DNA of 9,312 bases from Prevotellaceae bacterium UBA1710 (GTDB lineage: Bacteria > Bacteroidota > Bacteroidia > Bacteroidales > Bacteroidaceae). The notes beneath the pieces were generated by a model that was not told the origin of the DNA, searched no databases, and saw nothing but the letters and a program-made list of their open reading frames with translations. Below, one piece after another: positions 1-6,750 of the stretch. Position 1 is the stretch's first letter. Each line of letters starts with the position of its first letter. The DNA lies in assembly GCA_002317355.1 (NCBI GenBank), contig DCJC01000084.1:1-9312 (forward strand), given 5' to 3'. The translations under genes and the position numbers were made by a program.

Positions 1-1659
1 TATCTTATGGATGAGACAAAGAGAATGGTGGAGGCATACGGCAATCACCCTTCATTCCTGATGATGAGTGCAGGAAATGAGCCTGCAGGAGATTGGGTGA
101 AGTGGTGTAATGCCTGGGTGGACTACTGGAAGGAAACGGACTCACGCCGTATCTACTGCGGAGCTAACGTTGGTGGTGGCTGGGCATGGGATAACGGCTC
201 TCAGTATCATGTGAAGGGTGGGGGACGAGGACTTGATTGGGGTAAGCATGCCCCTCATTCTGATGATGACTATAGTAAGGATATCCTCTTTCCTCGCAAC
301 TATAAGGATTCTGTTCCGAATAATTCGCCTATTATCTGTCATGAGCAAGGACAATGGTGTGCTTTTCCTGATTTGAAGGAACGCTCTCAATATACGGGTG
401 CATACAAGGCAAAGAACTTCGACATCTTCGAGGATCTTCTGCGTGATAACGGTATGGCTTCGCAGGCAGAGAGATTCCTCATGGCAAGTGGAAAACTACA
501 GACGCTCGCTTATAAATATGAGATGGAGCGTAACCTCCGTACTAAGGACTATACTGGCTTTGTTCTTCTCGGATTGAATGACTATAGCGGTCAAGGAACT
601 GCTCTTGTAGGGCCTCTTAACGTGCATTGGCGAGAGAAAGGATATGTCAATTCGAAGGAATGGACGGAATTCTGTAATGATGTTGTTCCGTTGGCTAAGT
701 TCCCTAAGTTCGTGTATTCTTCTTCTGACACGTTGGAGGTGCCGATTGAGCTGTACAATGCAAGTTCAGGCAAGATTGTCAAACCGAATGTGGAATATAC
801 CATAAAGGATGGGGATGATATTATCATGCAGACATCTTCTCCAAGAATATTTGATATTCCTCATGGCAAGAATAATGCTTTGGGTACTGTTTCATTCCCT
901 CTCAGTCAGTTTTCTTCTCCTAAGAAATATACCTTTGAGGTTGCTATTTCTTCTGAAGGTAGAAGATGGCAGAATCATTGGGACTTCTGGGTGTATCCCG
1001 GGGAGGGTGGAAAGAGTAAAGAGGAAAGGGTAAAGGGTAATGTAGATCGTATAGATATTTATGTTGCTGACTCTCTTGATACGGAGGCTATTGCCACTTT
1101 GAAGGCTGGCGGTAAGGTGCTTCTTACTGCTGCAGGAAAGGTGCGCTACGGTAATGATATAAAGCAGCAGTATCTCCCAGTGTTCTGGAATACCTCATGG
1201 TTCAAGATGCGACCTCCGCATATCACGGGTGCTTATATTGATAGCAAGCATCCTGTGTATCGTGATTTCCCTACTGACGATTGGACTAATCTCAACTGGT
1301 GGGAACTTGTCAATCGTGCGCAGGTGATGAATCTCTCGGAGTTTCCGAAGGATTATCAGCCTCCTATGCAACCTATAGATACTTGGCATGTTAGTCGCAA
1401 GTGCGGAATGATTGTAGAGGCTAATGTTCTTGGTGGAAAACTGCTTATGACCACTATTGATATTTCTTCTCGTCTCGATACCCGACTTGTTGCTCGTCAG
1501 CTTCGTAAGAGCATAATCAAATATATGAATAGTGAGGATTTCAAGCCTACGATTACCGTAGATGAAAGCGTTATTCGTAATCTCTACGAGAACGAGGCAA
1601 AGCAAGTGAATATGTTCACTAAGGATTCTCCAGATGAACTGAAGCCAAAGATTAAGTGA
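1..1659 (+). CDS. Glycoside hydrolase family 2 (GH2), 3' part, N-terminus outside the window
   Basis: The reading frame is open from base 1 (Tyr-Leu before the first Met at base 7), so the gene begins upstream; stop TGA at 1657-1659. Numbering from the Met at base 7, the start is the end of a GH2 TIM barrel. NHPSFLMMSAGNEP carries the likely acid/base Glu25 and ICHEQGQW the likely nucleophile Glu113. Their 88-residue spacing suits a retaining GH2 enzyme. Residues about 230-335 look like a beta-sandwich. A Gly/Lys-rich linker (about 333-346) leads to residues 350-510, which resemble a glutamine-amidotransferase-like fold (GGKVLLTAAGKV, then FWNTSWF and NLNWWELVNRAQ). Known GH2 members of this shape act on plant or host beta-linked glycans, usually in the periplasm. 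The substrate (galactoside, glucuronide or mannoside) cannot be told here, and any signal peptide lies outside the window. It is convergent with the glucan operon and probably unrelated to it. Confidence 0.85.
   Translation, partial: YLMDETKRMVEAYGNHPSFLMMSAGNEPAGDWVKWCNAWVDYWKETDSRRIYCGANVGGGWAWDNGSQYHVKGGGRGLDWGKHAPHSDDDYSKDILFPRNYKDSVPNNSPIICHEQGQWCAFPDLKERSQYTGAYKAKNFDIFEDLLRDNGMASQAERFLMASGKLQTLAYKYEMERNLRTKDYTGFVLLGLNDYSGQGTALVGPLNVHWREKGYVNSKEWTEFCNDVVPLAKFPKFVYSSSDTLEVPIELYNASSGKIVKPNVEYTIKDGDDIIMQTSSPRIFDIPHGKNNALGTVSFPLSQFSSPKKYTFEVAISSEGRRWQNHWDFWVYPGEGGKSKEERVKGNVDRIDIYVADSLDTEAIATLKAGGKVLLTAAGKVRYGNDIKQQYLPVFWNTSWFKMRPPHITGAYIDSKHPVYRDFPTDDWTNLNWWELVNRAQVMNLSEFPKDYQPPMQPIDTWHVSRKCGMIVEANVLGGKLLMTTIDISSRLDTRLVARQLRKSIIKYMNSEDFKPTITVDESVIRNLYENEAKQVNMFTKDSPDELKPKIK
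1007..1041 (+). repeat. Heptanucleotide tandem repeat in the GH2 linker
   Basis: Five consecutive 7-nt units: GTGGAAA, GAGTAAA, GAGGAAA, GGGTAAA, GGGTAAT. They encode the charged Gly/Lys/Glu linker between the beta-sandwich and the C-terminal domain of the GH2 protein. The unit GAGTAAA also occurs exactly in the repeat upstream of miaA. Confidence 0.65.
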
Positions 1660-1713
1660 TGTTGCTTTATTCCTTTGTTTTCTGATAGAAACGATATATG
1701 ACTAAAAACTTAA

Positions 1714-1739
1714 GAGGCGCTTCCTTTCGGGAGCGCCTC
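1714..1739. terminator. Bidirectional hairpin terminator between convergent genes
   Basis: The outer 8 bp are perfect (GAGGCGCT with AGCGCCTC). The plus-strand RNA extends this through one G-U and two G-C pairs to an 11-bp stem closed by UUUC. The minus-strand RNA has one C-A mismatch and a GAAA loop. On the minus side a U5 run follows within a few nucleotides (complement of AAAAA at 1704-1708), so it best fits termination of the GH57 end of the operon. On the plus side there is no U-tract, but the position 54 nt after the GH2 stop suits use in both directions. Confidence 0.8.
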
Positions 1740-1763
1740 ATGTAGTTAGAATAGTAAGTGCAT

Positions 1764-3254
1764 TTATTCAGCTTTAGGATTTGCTGTTTTCTTTGTCACT
1801 TTCTTTGCAGGCTTCTTTGGCTCTTCTGCCTTAGGTGCAACTTTCTTTGCTGGAGCAGCTTTCTTTGCTGGTGCTTCCTTCTTGGTTGCTGTTTCCTTTT
1901 TTGCAGCAGGAGCTTTCTTAGCTGGAGCCTTCTTTACAGCCTCGCGTGCAGCGTTGTCAGGATCAAGTTTTGAGAGCTTGGTCTGGAGACGCTCGATCTC
2001 CTTATCCTTCAAGTCAAGTTCCTTGCCGAGGTTGGTGATTGTTGTGAGCATCTGTTCGAGCTCATCATTGTCAATACCACCATAGAGGGCACGTACACGA
2101 CTGATGAAGTCGCCAAGAATATTCATATAGTTGGTGAATGCATCAAATGGACCATCATAGATACCACGATCAATGTTGTAGTTACTTGGCTTTGTAGTCA
2201 TGAAACGGAAGTTGTTTGATGCCTGCAGATAATCCCAGTCCTGAAGAAGGGCAGGATCCTTAGCGATGAGCAGACGGTCAGCTACAGAATATAGCTTATT
2301 GAATGCCTCACGCTGCATCTGGTTTCCGAGCCATGTAGATGTGTCACGCTCTTCATCAACCCATGAGAGAGAGTCAGGAACATCGAGAGAACCTACACTA
2401 TCAAACTTCTCACAAACCTCGCTTGGAGTAGCAAAATCGATGCCGACGTTCTTAGCGCAAGTTGGGAGTGCCTTGAAGAACTCAAGGATATTACTTGAAA
2501 GAGGCTGTGCGATACCGAGAGCAGTAAGCTCCATGAAGATATTTACAACCTGCTCTGAATCAGGGCACTTTGCGATATCTGCGATGTATGAGTCAGCGAA
2601 GAGAGGGTAGCGCTCCCATGATGTATTGTTGAAGCGGAGAGAAATATCATCAGATGCATTTACATCACGAAGGAGGAGCTTGAGACCAGGAGCCATACTA
2701 CAGTTATACACGTAGTGTGGTGACTTCCAACCAAGTACGTGCTTAGCACCTTCTGTAAGCATACCCTTGTAGCCAAGAGAAGCAACCTGTGCACCGATGT
2801 CGTCTGTGTAGATGAGTGAAGAGTTGCGCATTACGGTTGGGCGCTTGCCAAAGTACTGCTCTATCTTGTCAGACATCTTCTCAATGTCACGCTTGAAGCT
2901 CTCCTCGTTGATGAGGCCAGAAAGACCGTGAGAGTAAGGCTCGGTGAGGAACTCCACCTGACCAGTCTCATTGAGCTCCTGAAGTTTAGAGAGTACCTGT
3001 GGTGCGTGAAGCTCAAGCTGCTCCATTCCTACACCTGAAAGTGAGAAGGCAACCTTGAAGAAACCTGGGTTCTGGAGAATCATCTCATGCAAGGCATTGA
3101 GTGCTGGCATGTATGAATTCTCTGCTATATAAGTGATACTACGCTCATTAGCATAGTCGTCATAGTAATAATGATCAGTACCGATGTCGAAGAAACGGTA
3201 ACGCTTGAGATGTGTTATCTGGTGTATCTCAAAGTAAAGGCATATTGTTTTCAT
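1764..3254 (-). CDS. GH57 alpha-amylase-like protein with altered catalytic residues and a Lys-rich tail
   Basis: 496 aa, last gene of the glucan operon, 20 nt after the GT4 stop, with no visible Shine-Dalgarno. Residues 1-390 follow the GH57 (beta/alpha)7 fold: FEIHQ (8-12), EFLTEPYSH (101-109), TEGAKHVLGWKSPHY (167-181) and SWVDEERDTSTWLGN (297-311). Active GH57 alpha-amylases have an RNTELIY-type motif with the nucleophile Glu. Here it is RNSSLIY, with Ser146 in its place. The acid/base motif FMDYETFGEHQ reads FMELTALGIAQ, with Glu242 for Asp and the following E and H lost. Residues 395-432 are predicted coiled coil. Residues 437-496 are a basic tail. GH57 alpha-amylase-like homologues with incomplete catalytic machinery are a known group, and I recall similar motifs in Bacteroides homologues. 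Inference: it binds glucan or organises the granule rather than hydrolysing. No signal peptide, so cytoplasmic. Confidence 0.88.
   Translation of the reverse strand: MKTICLYFEIHQITHLKRYRFFDIGTDHYYYDDYANERSITYIAENSYMPALNALHEMILQNPGFFKVAFSLSGVGMEQLELHAPQVLSKLQELNETGQVEFLTEPYSHGLSGLINEESFKRDIEKMSDKIEQYFGKRPTVMRNSSLIYTDDIGAQVASLGYKGMLTEGAKHVLGWKSPHYVYNCSMAPGLKLLLRDVNASDDISLRFNNTSWERYPLFADSYIADIAKCPDSEQVVNIFMELTALGIAQPLSSNILEFFKALPTCAKNVGIDFATPSEVCEKFDSVGSLDVPDSLSWVDEERDTSTWLGNQMQREAFNKLYSVADRLLIAKDPALLQDWDYLQASNNFRFMTTKPSNYNIDRGIYDGPFDAFTNYMNILGDFISRVRALYGGIDNDELEQMLTTITNLGKELDLKDKEIERLQTKLSKLDPDNAAREAVKKAPAKKAPAAKKETATKKEAPAKKAAPAKKVAPKAEEPKKPAKKVTKKTANPKAE
1767..1946 (-). other. Histone-H1-like Lys/Ala/Pro-rich C-terminal tail of the GH57 protein
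   Basis: These bases encode residues 437-496, built from degenerate PAKKA/TKKE-type units with nine Lys-Lys pairs and 20 lysines in 56 residues. At DNA level short direct repeats are visible; for example CTTTCTTTGCTGG occurs at 1841-1853 and 1859-1871, an 18-nt (6-codon) period. Tails like this, as in AlgP or histone H1, are disordered and bind polyanions or other macromolecules. Its partner here is unknown. Confidence 0.8.
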
Positions 3255-3274
3255 TGTTCTGTCTTATTTGTAGG

Positions 3275-4576
3275 TTATTTTATGAAGTTTGCGAGATATT
3301 CCTCGTTATTGAACCAACCCTTGCTAAGCAACTGGTCATAGCACTGGCGGATGCGCAATCCAACCTTCTCCCAGGTGATGCCGGCAACCTCCTTGATGCC
3401 TTCTTCGGCAATATAGTTGTGGAGGCTCTCGTTCGTACAGAGAGAGTAGATTGCATCTGCCATTGCGTGAATATCCCAGTAATCTACCTTGATTACATTC
3501 TCAAGGATCTCGCCACAACCTGACTGCTTAGAGATGATACTTGGACATCCGCATTGCATTGCCTCAAGTGGGGCGATACCAAACGGCTCAGATACCGAAG
3601 GCATAACGAAGACATCTGAATTCTTATAGCACTCATATACCTGCTTACCTCTCTGGAATCCAGGGAAATGGCACTTGTCTGCAATGCCATAGGCTGCGGC
3701 AAGTTCAATCATCGCATTCATCATATCGCCAGAGCCAGCGAAACAGAAACGAATCTTGTCGGTACGCTGGAGTACAAGCTTTGCTGCTTCGATGAAGTAC
3801 TCAGGTCCCTTCTGCATTGTGATACGACCGAGGTAAGTAACAACCTTCTCGTTAGGGTTCTTATGAGGTACGATATCGAGATACTCCTGAGAGAGTGGAT
3901 AAACCGCATTGTGCATAGCAACACACTTGCGTGGATCCTGATGATACTGATTGATGACAGTCTGGCGTGTGAGCTCAGATACGCACATGATGCAATCTGC
4001 ATTATCCATACCATTCTTCTCGATAGAGTAAACGGTTGGGTTTACCTTACCGCGTGAACGGTCGAAGTCTGTTGCGTGTACGTGGATACAGAGTGGTTTG
4101 CCACTTACCATCTTGGCATGAACACCAGCAGGGTAGGTGAGCCAGTCGTGAGCGTGAATCATATCAAACTGCTCAGAACGTGCAAGTACACCGGCTATGA
4201 TAGAGAAATTGTTGATCTCATCATGAAGGTTGCCTGGATAACCACCTGCAAAACCTATACAACCGAGGTCGTCGAGTCCCTGCATGTAGTTGAAATCTGC
4301 ATAGATATTATCACGGAAACGATAATAATCCTCAGCAGTATGACCGACAAAGCGATCTTTTATGTTCTCATACTGAACATCACGCCAAGCGATAGGCACC
4401 TGACTCATATTGATGATTTTGAGGAACTGTTCCTCTTCGCCTGTAGGCTTTGGCATGCAGAATGTTGTCTCTACGTCACCTTGAAGGCTCAAACCTTTGG
4501 TAATACCATAGGAGGCTACTGCAAGTCCACCGTATATCTTTGGAGGGAATTCCCATCCGAACATTAATACTTTCAT
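3275..4576 (-). CDS. GT4/GT5-like glycosyltransferase, probable glycogen (alpha-glucan) synthase
   Basis: 433 aa with a GT-B fold. The N-terminal domain has the starch-synthase-like GWEFPPKIYGGL (7-18), the donor/acceptor-loop equivalent of the KxGGL motif, and HAHDWLTYPAG (141-151). The C-terminal domain has YLGRITMQKG (248-257), with Arg251 and Lys256 placed as the nucleotide-sugar phosphate ligands. It also has EPFGIAPLE (330-338), the complete EX7E motif, so the catalytic machinery looks intact. It should transfer glucose from ADP- or UDP-glucose to the non-reducing end of an alpha-1,4-glucan in the cytoplasm; the donor cannot be told. It lies between the debrancher and the GH57 protein with 20-nt gaps on each side, which supports a glycogen role over cell-envelope glycan synthesis. 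The start is fixed by the strong Shine-Dalgarno upstream. A different GT4 acceptor remains possible. Confidence 0.88.
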   Translation of the reverse strand: MKVLMFGWEFPPKIYGGLAVASYGITKGLSLQGDVETTFCMPKPTGEEEQFLKIINMSQVPIAWRDVQYENIKDRFVGHTAEDYYRFRDNIYADFNYMQGLDDLGCIGFAGGYPGNLHDEINNFSIIAGVLARSEQFDMIHAHDWLTYPAGVHAKMVSGKPLCIHVHATDFDRSRGKVNPTVYSIEKNGMDNADCIMCVSELTRQTVINQYHQDPRKCVAMHNAVYPLSQEYLDIVPHKNPNEKVVTYLGRITMQKGPEYFIEAAKLVLQRTDKIRFCFAGSGDMMNAMIELAAAYGIADKCHFPGFQRGKQVYECYKNSDVFVMPSVSEPFGIAPLEAMQCGCPSIISKQSGCGEILENVIKVDYWDIHAMADAIYSLCTNESLHNYIAEEGIKEVAGITWEKVGLRIRQCYDQLLSKGWFNNEEYLANFIK

Positions 4577-4585
4577 ATTTGTGTA

Positions 4586-4593
4586 TCCTCCTT
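4586..4593 (-). promoter_or_regulatory. Strong Shine-Dalgarno of the GT4 gene
   Basis: The minus strand reads AAGGAGGA, 9 nt before the ATG at 4576-4574, inside the 20-nt gap after the debrancher stop. It supports that start. Such a perfect site is unusual here: no other complete gene in the window has one, as is typical of Bacteroidetes. Confidence 0.8.
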
Positions 4594-4596
4594 ATA

Positions 4597-6537
4597 TTAG
4601 TTATACTGGTCAATTAATCTCCAAGTGCGTAGAATCTCAGCTACGTTCATAGCGAAGGCAGAAGCACCACGTCCGTGGAATGGAGGGTTGCCGTCGAAGA
4701 GCTCAGAGATTGAACCTACTGCGTGATACAGCATCTCATCCTCATAGCCAATCATCTGACGCTGAACGAAGCTCAAACGTGTACGCTTGTAAACCTTGAG
4801 GCATGCTTCCATATAGAAACCTCCGAGCCATGGCCATGCTGTACCTGAGTGATAAGCGTAGTCGCGCTTTGTCTGTGGACCTACATAGATAGGATTGTAG
4901 CCGCCTGATTTTGGGGAGAGAGTACGGAGACCCTTAGGAGTAAGGAGCTCACGAGTACAGAAATCGAGAACTGACTTCTTCTGCTCTGGCTCAAGTGGAG
5001 AATAGTCAAAGGCAACAGGGAATATCATATTTGGACGAACGCTCCAGTCGGTAATGCCATCTTCTACATAGTCGAAGAGGTAACCGCTTTCTGTAACGAA
5101 CATCTTTTGGAATGATTCCTTTGCGATAGTAGCACGTGCTTCAAGATCTGCAGCAACCTTAGTGTCGTTGTTAGATGCTGCCATCTCTGCGCAGAACTTG
5201 AGGGCATTATACCAGAGTGCGTTGATTTCAACAACATAACCAGTACGTGGAACAACAGGACGACCGTTAGCTATGCTGTTCATCCATGTCATAGGTTGCT
5301 CGCGTCCTTCGATATGAAGAAGACCATTCTCCCTAAGTTCGATATTTGGATGCTTATTTGAATCAATGAACATGCTGATATCAATAAGCAACTTTCCATA
5401 CTTCTTGTATGCCTGTTTGTTGCCAACCTCATGAGCATACTGCTGAATAGCCCAAATTGCCCATAGAAGAACATCTGGCTGCTCTATCTCGTGAATCATG
5501 CTTGACAATGGCTTGCCGTCCATGAAGTCTCTTATGCTCTTTGCTGCTGTATCCATTACAAGCTCAAAATAGTCATTCTCCTGAATGGCAAGAGTAAGGC
5601 CAGGAAGAGCAATAAATGTATCGCGTGCACGAACCTTGAACCAAGGATAACCAGCAAGCAGATAGCGCTCAGTGTCGCTTATACGAACATGGAACTGGTG
5701 AGCTGCATTGACGAGAGCATGATAGAAGTTATCGCGAGGTGTGCGTAGTGAAACCTCCTCATTGAAGAGCTTGTTGAGAGTTGATGGCTTGATGTTCTCG
5801 ATGCCGGCTGCAATAACAATCTCATCACCTTTCTTTGCTTCAATTTCGAAATATCCAGGTACGTAGAGATCCTCTACACCATGATAGCCACGCTCTTGCT
5901 CCTTCTCATAAACGAGATGCTTGTTCCAATGAGGGTCAAATACAAACTCGTTCTTCTTAGAAATCTGGATGTGTAAATCTGGGTAGTTCTCGTATAGGTG
6001 TGTCTTGATACCACCGCTAATCTCCTTGTAGTCCTTAATGATTTGGGTATTCTCTACCATACAGTTTCTTACGCTGCGGAATGCCAGGAATGGCTTGAGG
6101 CGTAAGGTTGTTGCGCTGTGGCAGTCAACGAGAGTGTAGCGGATAAGGACGCGTGTTGCATAAGCCTGGAATATTACTTCCTTCTTAAGGATAACACCTC
6201 CTACACGATAGATAGTTGTTGGGACTGTCTCGAGTGAGAACTCGCGAATGTACTTGTGCCCGTTAGGACTGAAAACACCACTCTCATACTTATGCACTCC
6301 GAGGTTAAACTCGGCACCATGCTGTATTACCGAACAGTCGAGTGAAGAGAGCAATACATGATTCTCTCCATCAATCTCAGGAACGGGAACAACGAGCAAT
6401 CCGTGATATTTGCGGGTGTTACAGTCAACGACTGTGCTGCATGAGTAAGCGCCCGAACGATTCGTACGAAGCAATTCGCGACACAGGGACTCCTGCAGGT
6501 TTGTCATCTGAGCTTTTTCAAATTTGAGATAACTCAT
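4597..6537 (-). CDS. Glycogen debranching enzyme (amylo-alpha-1,6-glucosidase, GH133-type)
   Basis: 646 aa when started at the ATG at 6537-6535 (MSYLKFEKAQMTNLQESL). This start matches where I recall related proteins beginning; the frame stays open to an ATG at 6609, but those 24 residues are low-complexity and unlike the family. Residues 1-270 form the N-terminal beta-rich debrancher domain (NRSGAYSCSTVVDCNTRKYHGLLV, split around residue 38). Residues 280-646 are the (alpha/alpha)6 catalytic domain: LAGYPWFKVRARDTFIALPGL starts at 294, with PDVLLWAIWAIQ, PRTGYVVEINALWYNA and SELFDG (611-616) further on. Glu612 corresponds to the catalytic Glu of eukaryotic debrancher glucosidase domains. The usual TWMD motif reads TWMN (Asn420). 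It should release glucose from alpha-1,6 branch stubs. First gene of the operon, behind the promoter at 6638-6668. Family assignment is firm; full activity is less certain. Confidence 0.9.
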   Translation of the reverse strand: MSYLKFEKAQMTNLQESLCRELLRTNRSGAYSCSTVVDCNTRKYHGLLVVPVPEIDGENHVLLSSLDCSVIQHGAEFNLGVHKYESGVFSPNGHKYIREFSLETVPTTIYRVGGVILKKEVIFQAYATRVLIRYTLVDCHSATTLRLKPFLAFRSVRNCMVENTQIIKDYKEISGGIKTHLYENYPDLHIQISKKNEFVFDPHWNKHLVYEKEQERGYHGVEDLYVPGYFEIEAKKGDEIVIAAGIENIKPSTLNKLFNEEVSLRTPRDNFYHALVNAAHQFHVRISDTERYLLAGYPWFKVRARDTFIALPGLTLAIQENDYFELVMDTAAKSIRDFMDGKPLSSMIHEIEQPDVLLWAIWAIQQYAHEVGNKQAYKKYGKLLIDISMFIDSNKHPNIELRENGLLHIEGREQPMTWMNSIANGRPVVPRTGYVVEINALWYNALKFCAEMAASNNDTKVAADLEARATIAKESFQKMFVTESGYLFDYVEDGITDWSVRPNMIFPVAFDYSPLEPEQKKSVLDFCTRELLTPKGLRTLSPKSGGYNPIYVGPQTKRDYAYHSGTAWPWLGGFYMEACLKVYKRTRLSFVQRQMIGYEDEMLYHAVGSISELFDGNPPFHGRGASAFAMNVAEILRTWRLIDQYN

Positions 6538-6582
6538 AGTTACTATATTAAGGTTTAAAAATTTAAACTTCAGGTTATGATT

Positions 6583-6637
6583 TAGGTGAACCCCATTGTT
6601 ATTGCACATAAATGCTCATAACAATGAAATTCACCTA
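6583..6637 (-). promoter_or_regulatory. Large inverted repeat / predicted leader-RNA hairpin of the glucan operon
   Basis: On the plus strand TAGGTGAA (6583-6590) mirrors TTCACCTA (6630-6637), and ATTGTTAT (6595-6602) mirrors ATAACAAT (6618-6625). The 4 nt between the arms read CCCC and GAAA. In the minus-strand RNA these become one C-G and three G-U pairs, giving a continuous 20-bp stem with an inner GCA/UGC pairing and a small loop. In the opposite RNA the three would be C-A mismatches, so the structure favours RNA in the operon's own direction. It begins directly at the -7 box, and the distal ATG at 6609 sits in the loop region. It may be an RNA leader element or an operator. Confidence 0.7.
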
Positions 6638-6750
6638 CAAAAGTATGAAAAACTTTCTGTTTTACAAAATAAAAAGCAGATTATTTTCCGAAATATAACA
6701 ATATTTTATGATTTTGAAACATAATTGTTAGTTTGTCGCGAAATTGTTAT
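6595..6750. repeat. Recurring 8-mer ATTGTTAT / ATAACAAT around the operon promoter
   Basis: Exact copies lie at 6595-6602 (plus), 6618-6625 (minus), 6695-6702 (minus) and 6743-6750 (plus, across the lipid-kinase stop). A 7/8 copy lies at 6724-6731 (plus). Two of the exact copies form the inner arms of the leader hairpin; the others lie upstream of the -33 box, where an activator or repressor could bind. The AT-rich background raises the chance of coincidence. Confidence 0.45.
6638..6668 (-). promoter_or_regulatory. Bacteroidetes-type promoter of the glucan operon
   Basis: The minus strand has a -33 box TTTG (6668-6665), a 19-nt spacer, then a -7 box TACTTTTG (6645-6638), an exact fit to TAnnTTTG. 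Transcription should start about 4-8 nt downstream, near 6631-6634. That leaves a leader of about 95 nt before the debrancher ATG. The start point would fall inside the first arm of the inverted repeat. Confidence 0.75.

Noticed and set aside
1195..1605. 136-codon minus-strand ORF inside the GH2 gene
   Set aside because: Antisense shadow of a conserved domain region, no ribosome site or promoter seen.
3668..4057. 129-codon plus-strand ORF opposite the GT4 gene
   Set aside because: Shadow frame; the translated sequence has no recognisable motif.
4076..4567. 163-codon plus-strand ORF opposite the GT4 gene
   Set aside because: Shadow of a clearly conserved gene on the other strand; no family features.
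6538..6609. In-frame extension of the debranching enzyme to an upstream ATG at 6609
   Set aside because: The 24 extra residues are Asn/Leu/Lys/Phe low complexity, unlike the family; the extra codons overlap the inverted repeat, and MSYLKF at 6537 is the expected start.
6583..6668. Invertible (phase-variable) promoter suggested by the inverted repeat beside the promoter
   Set aside because: Both arms lie downstream of the -7 box and do not flank the promoter, and no recombinase gene is in the window.
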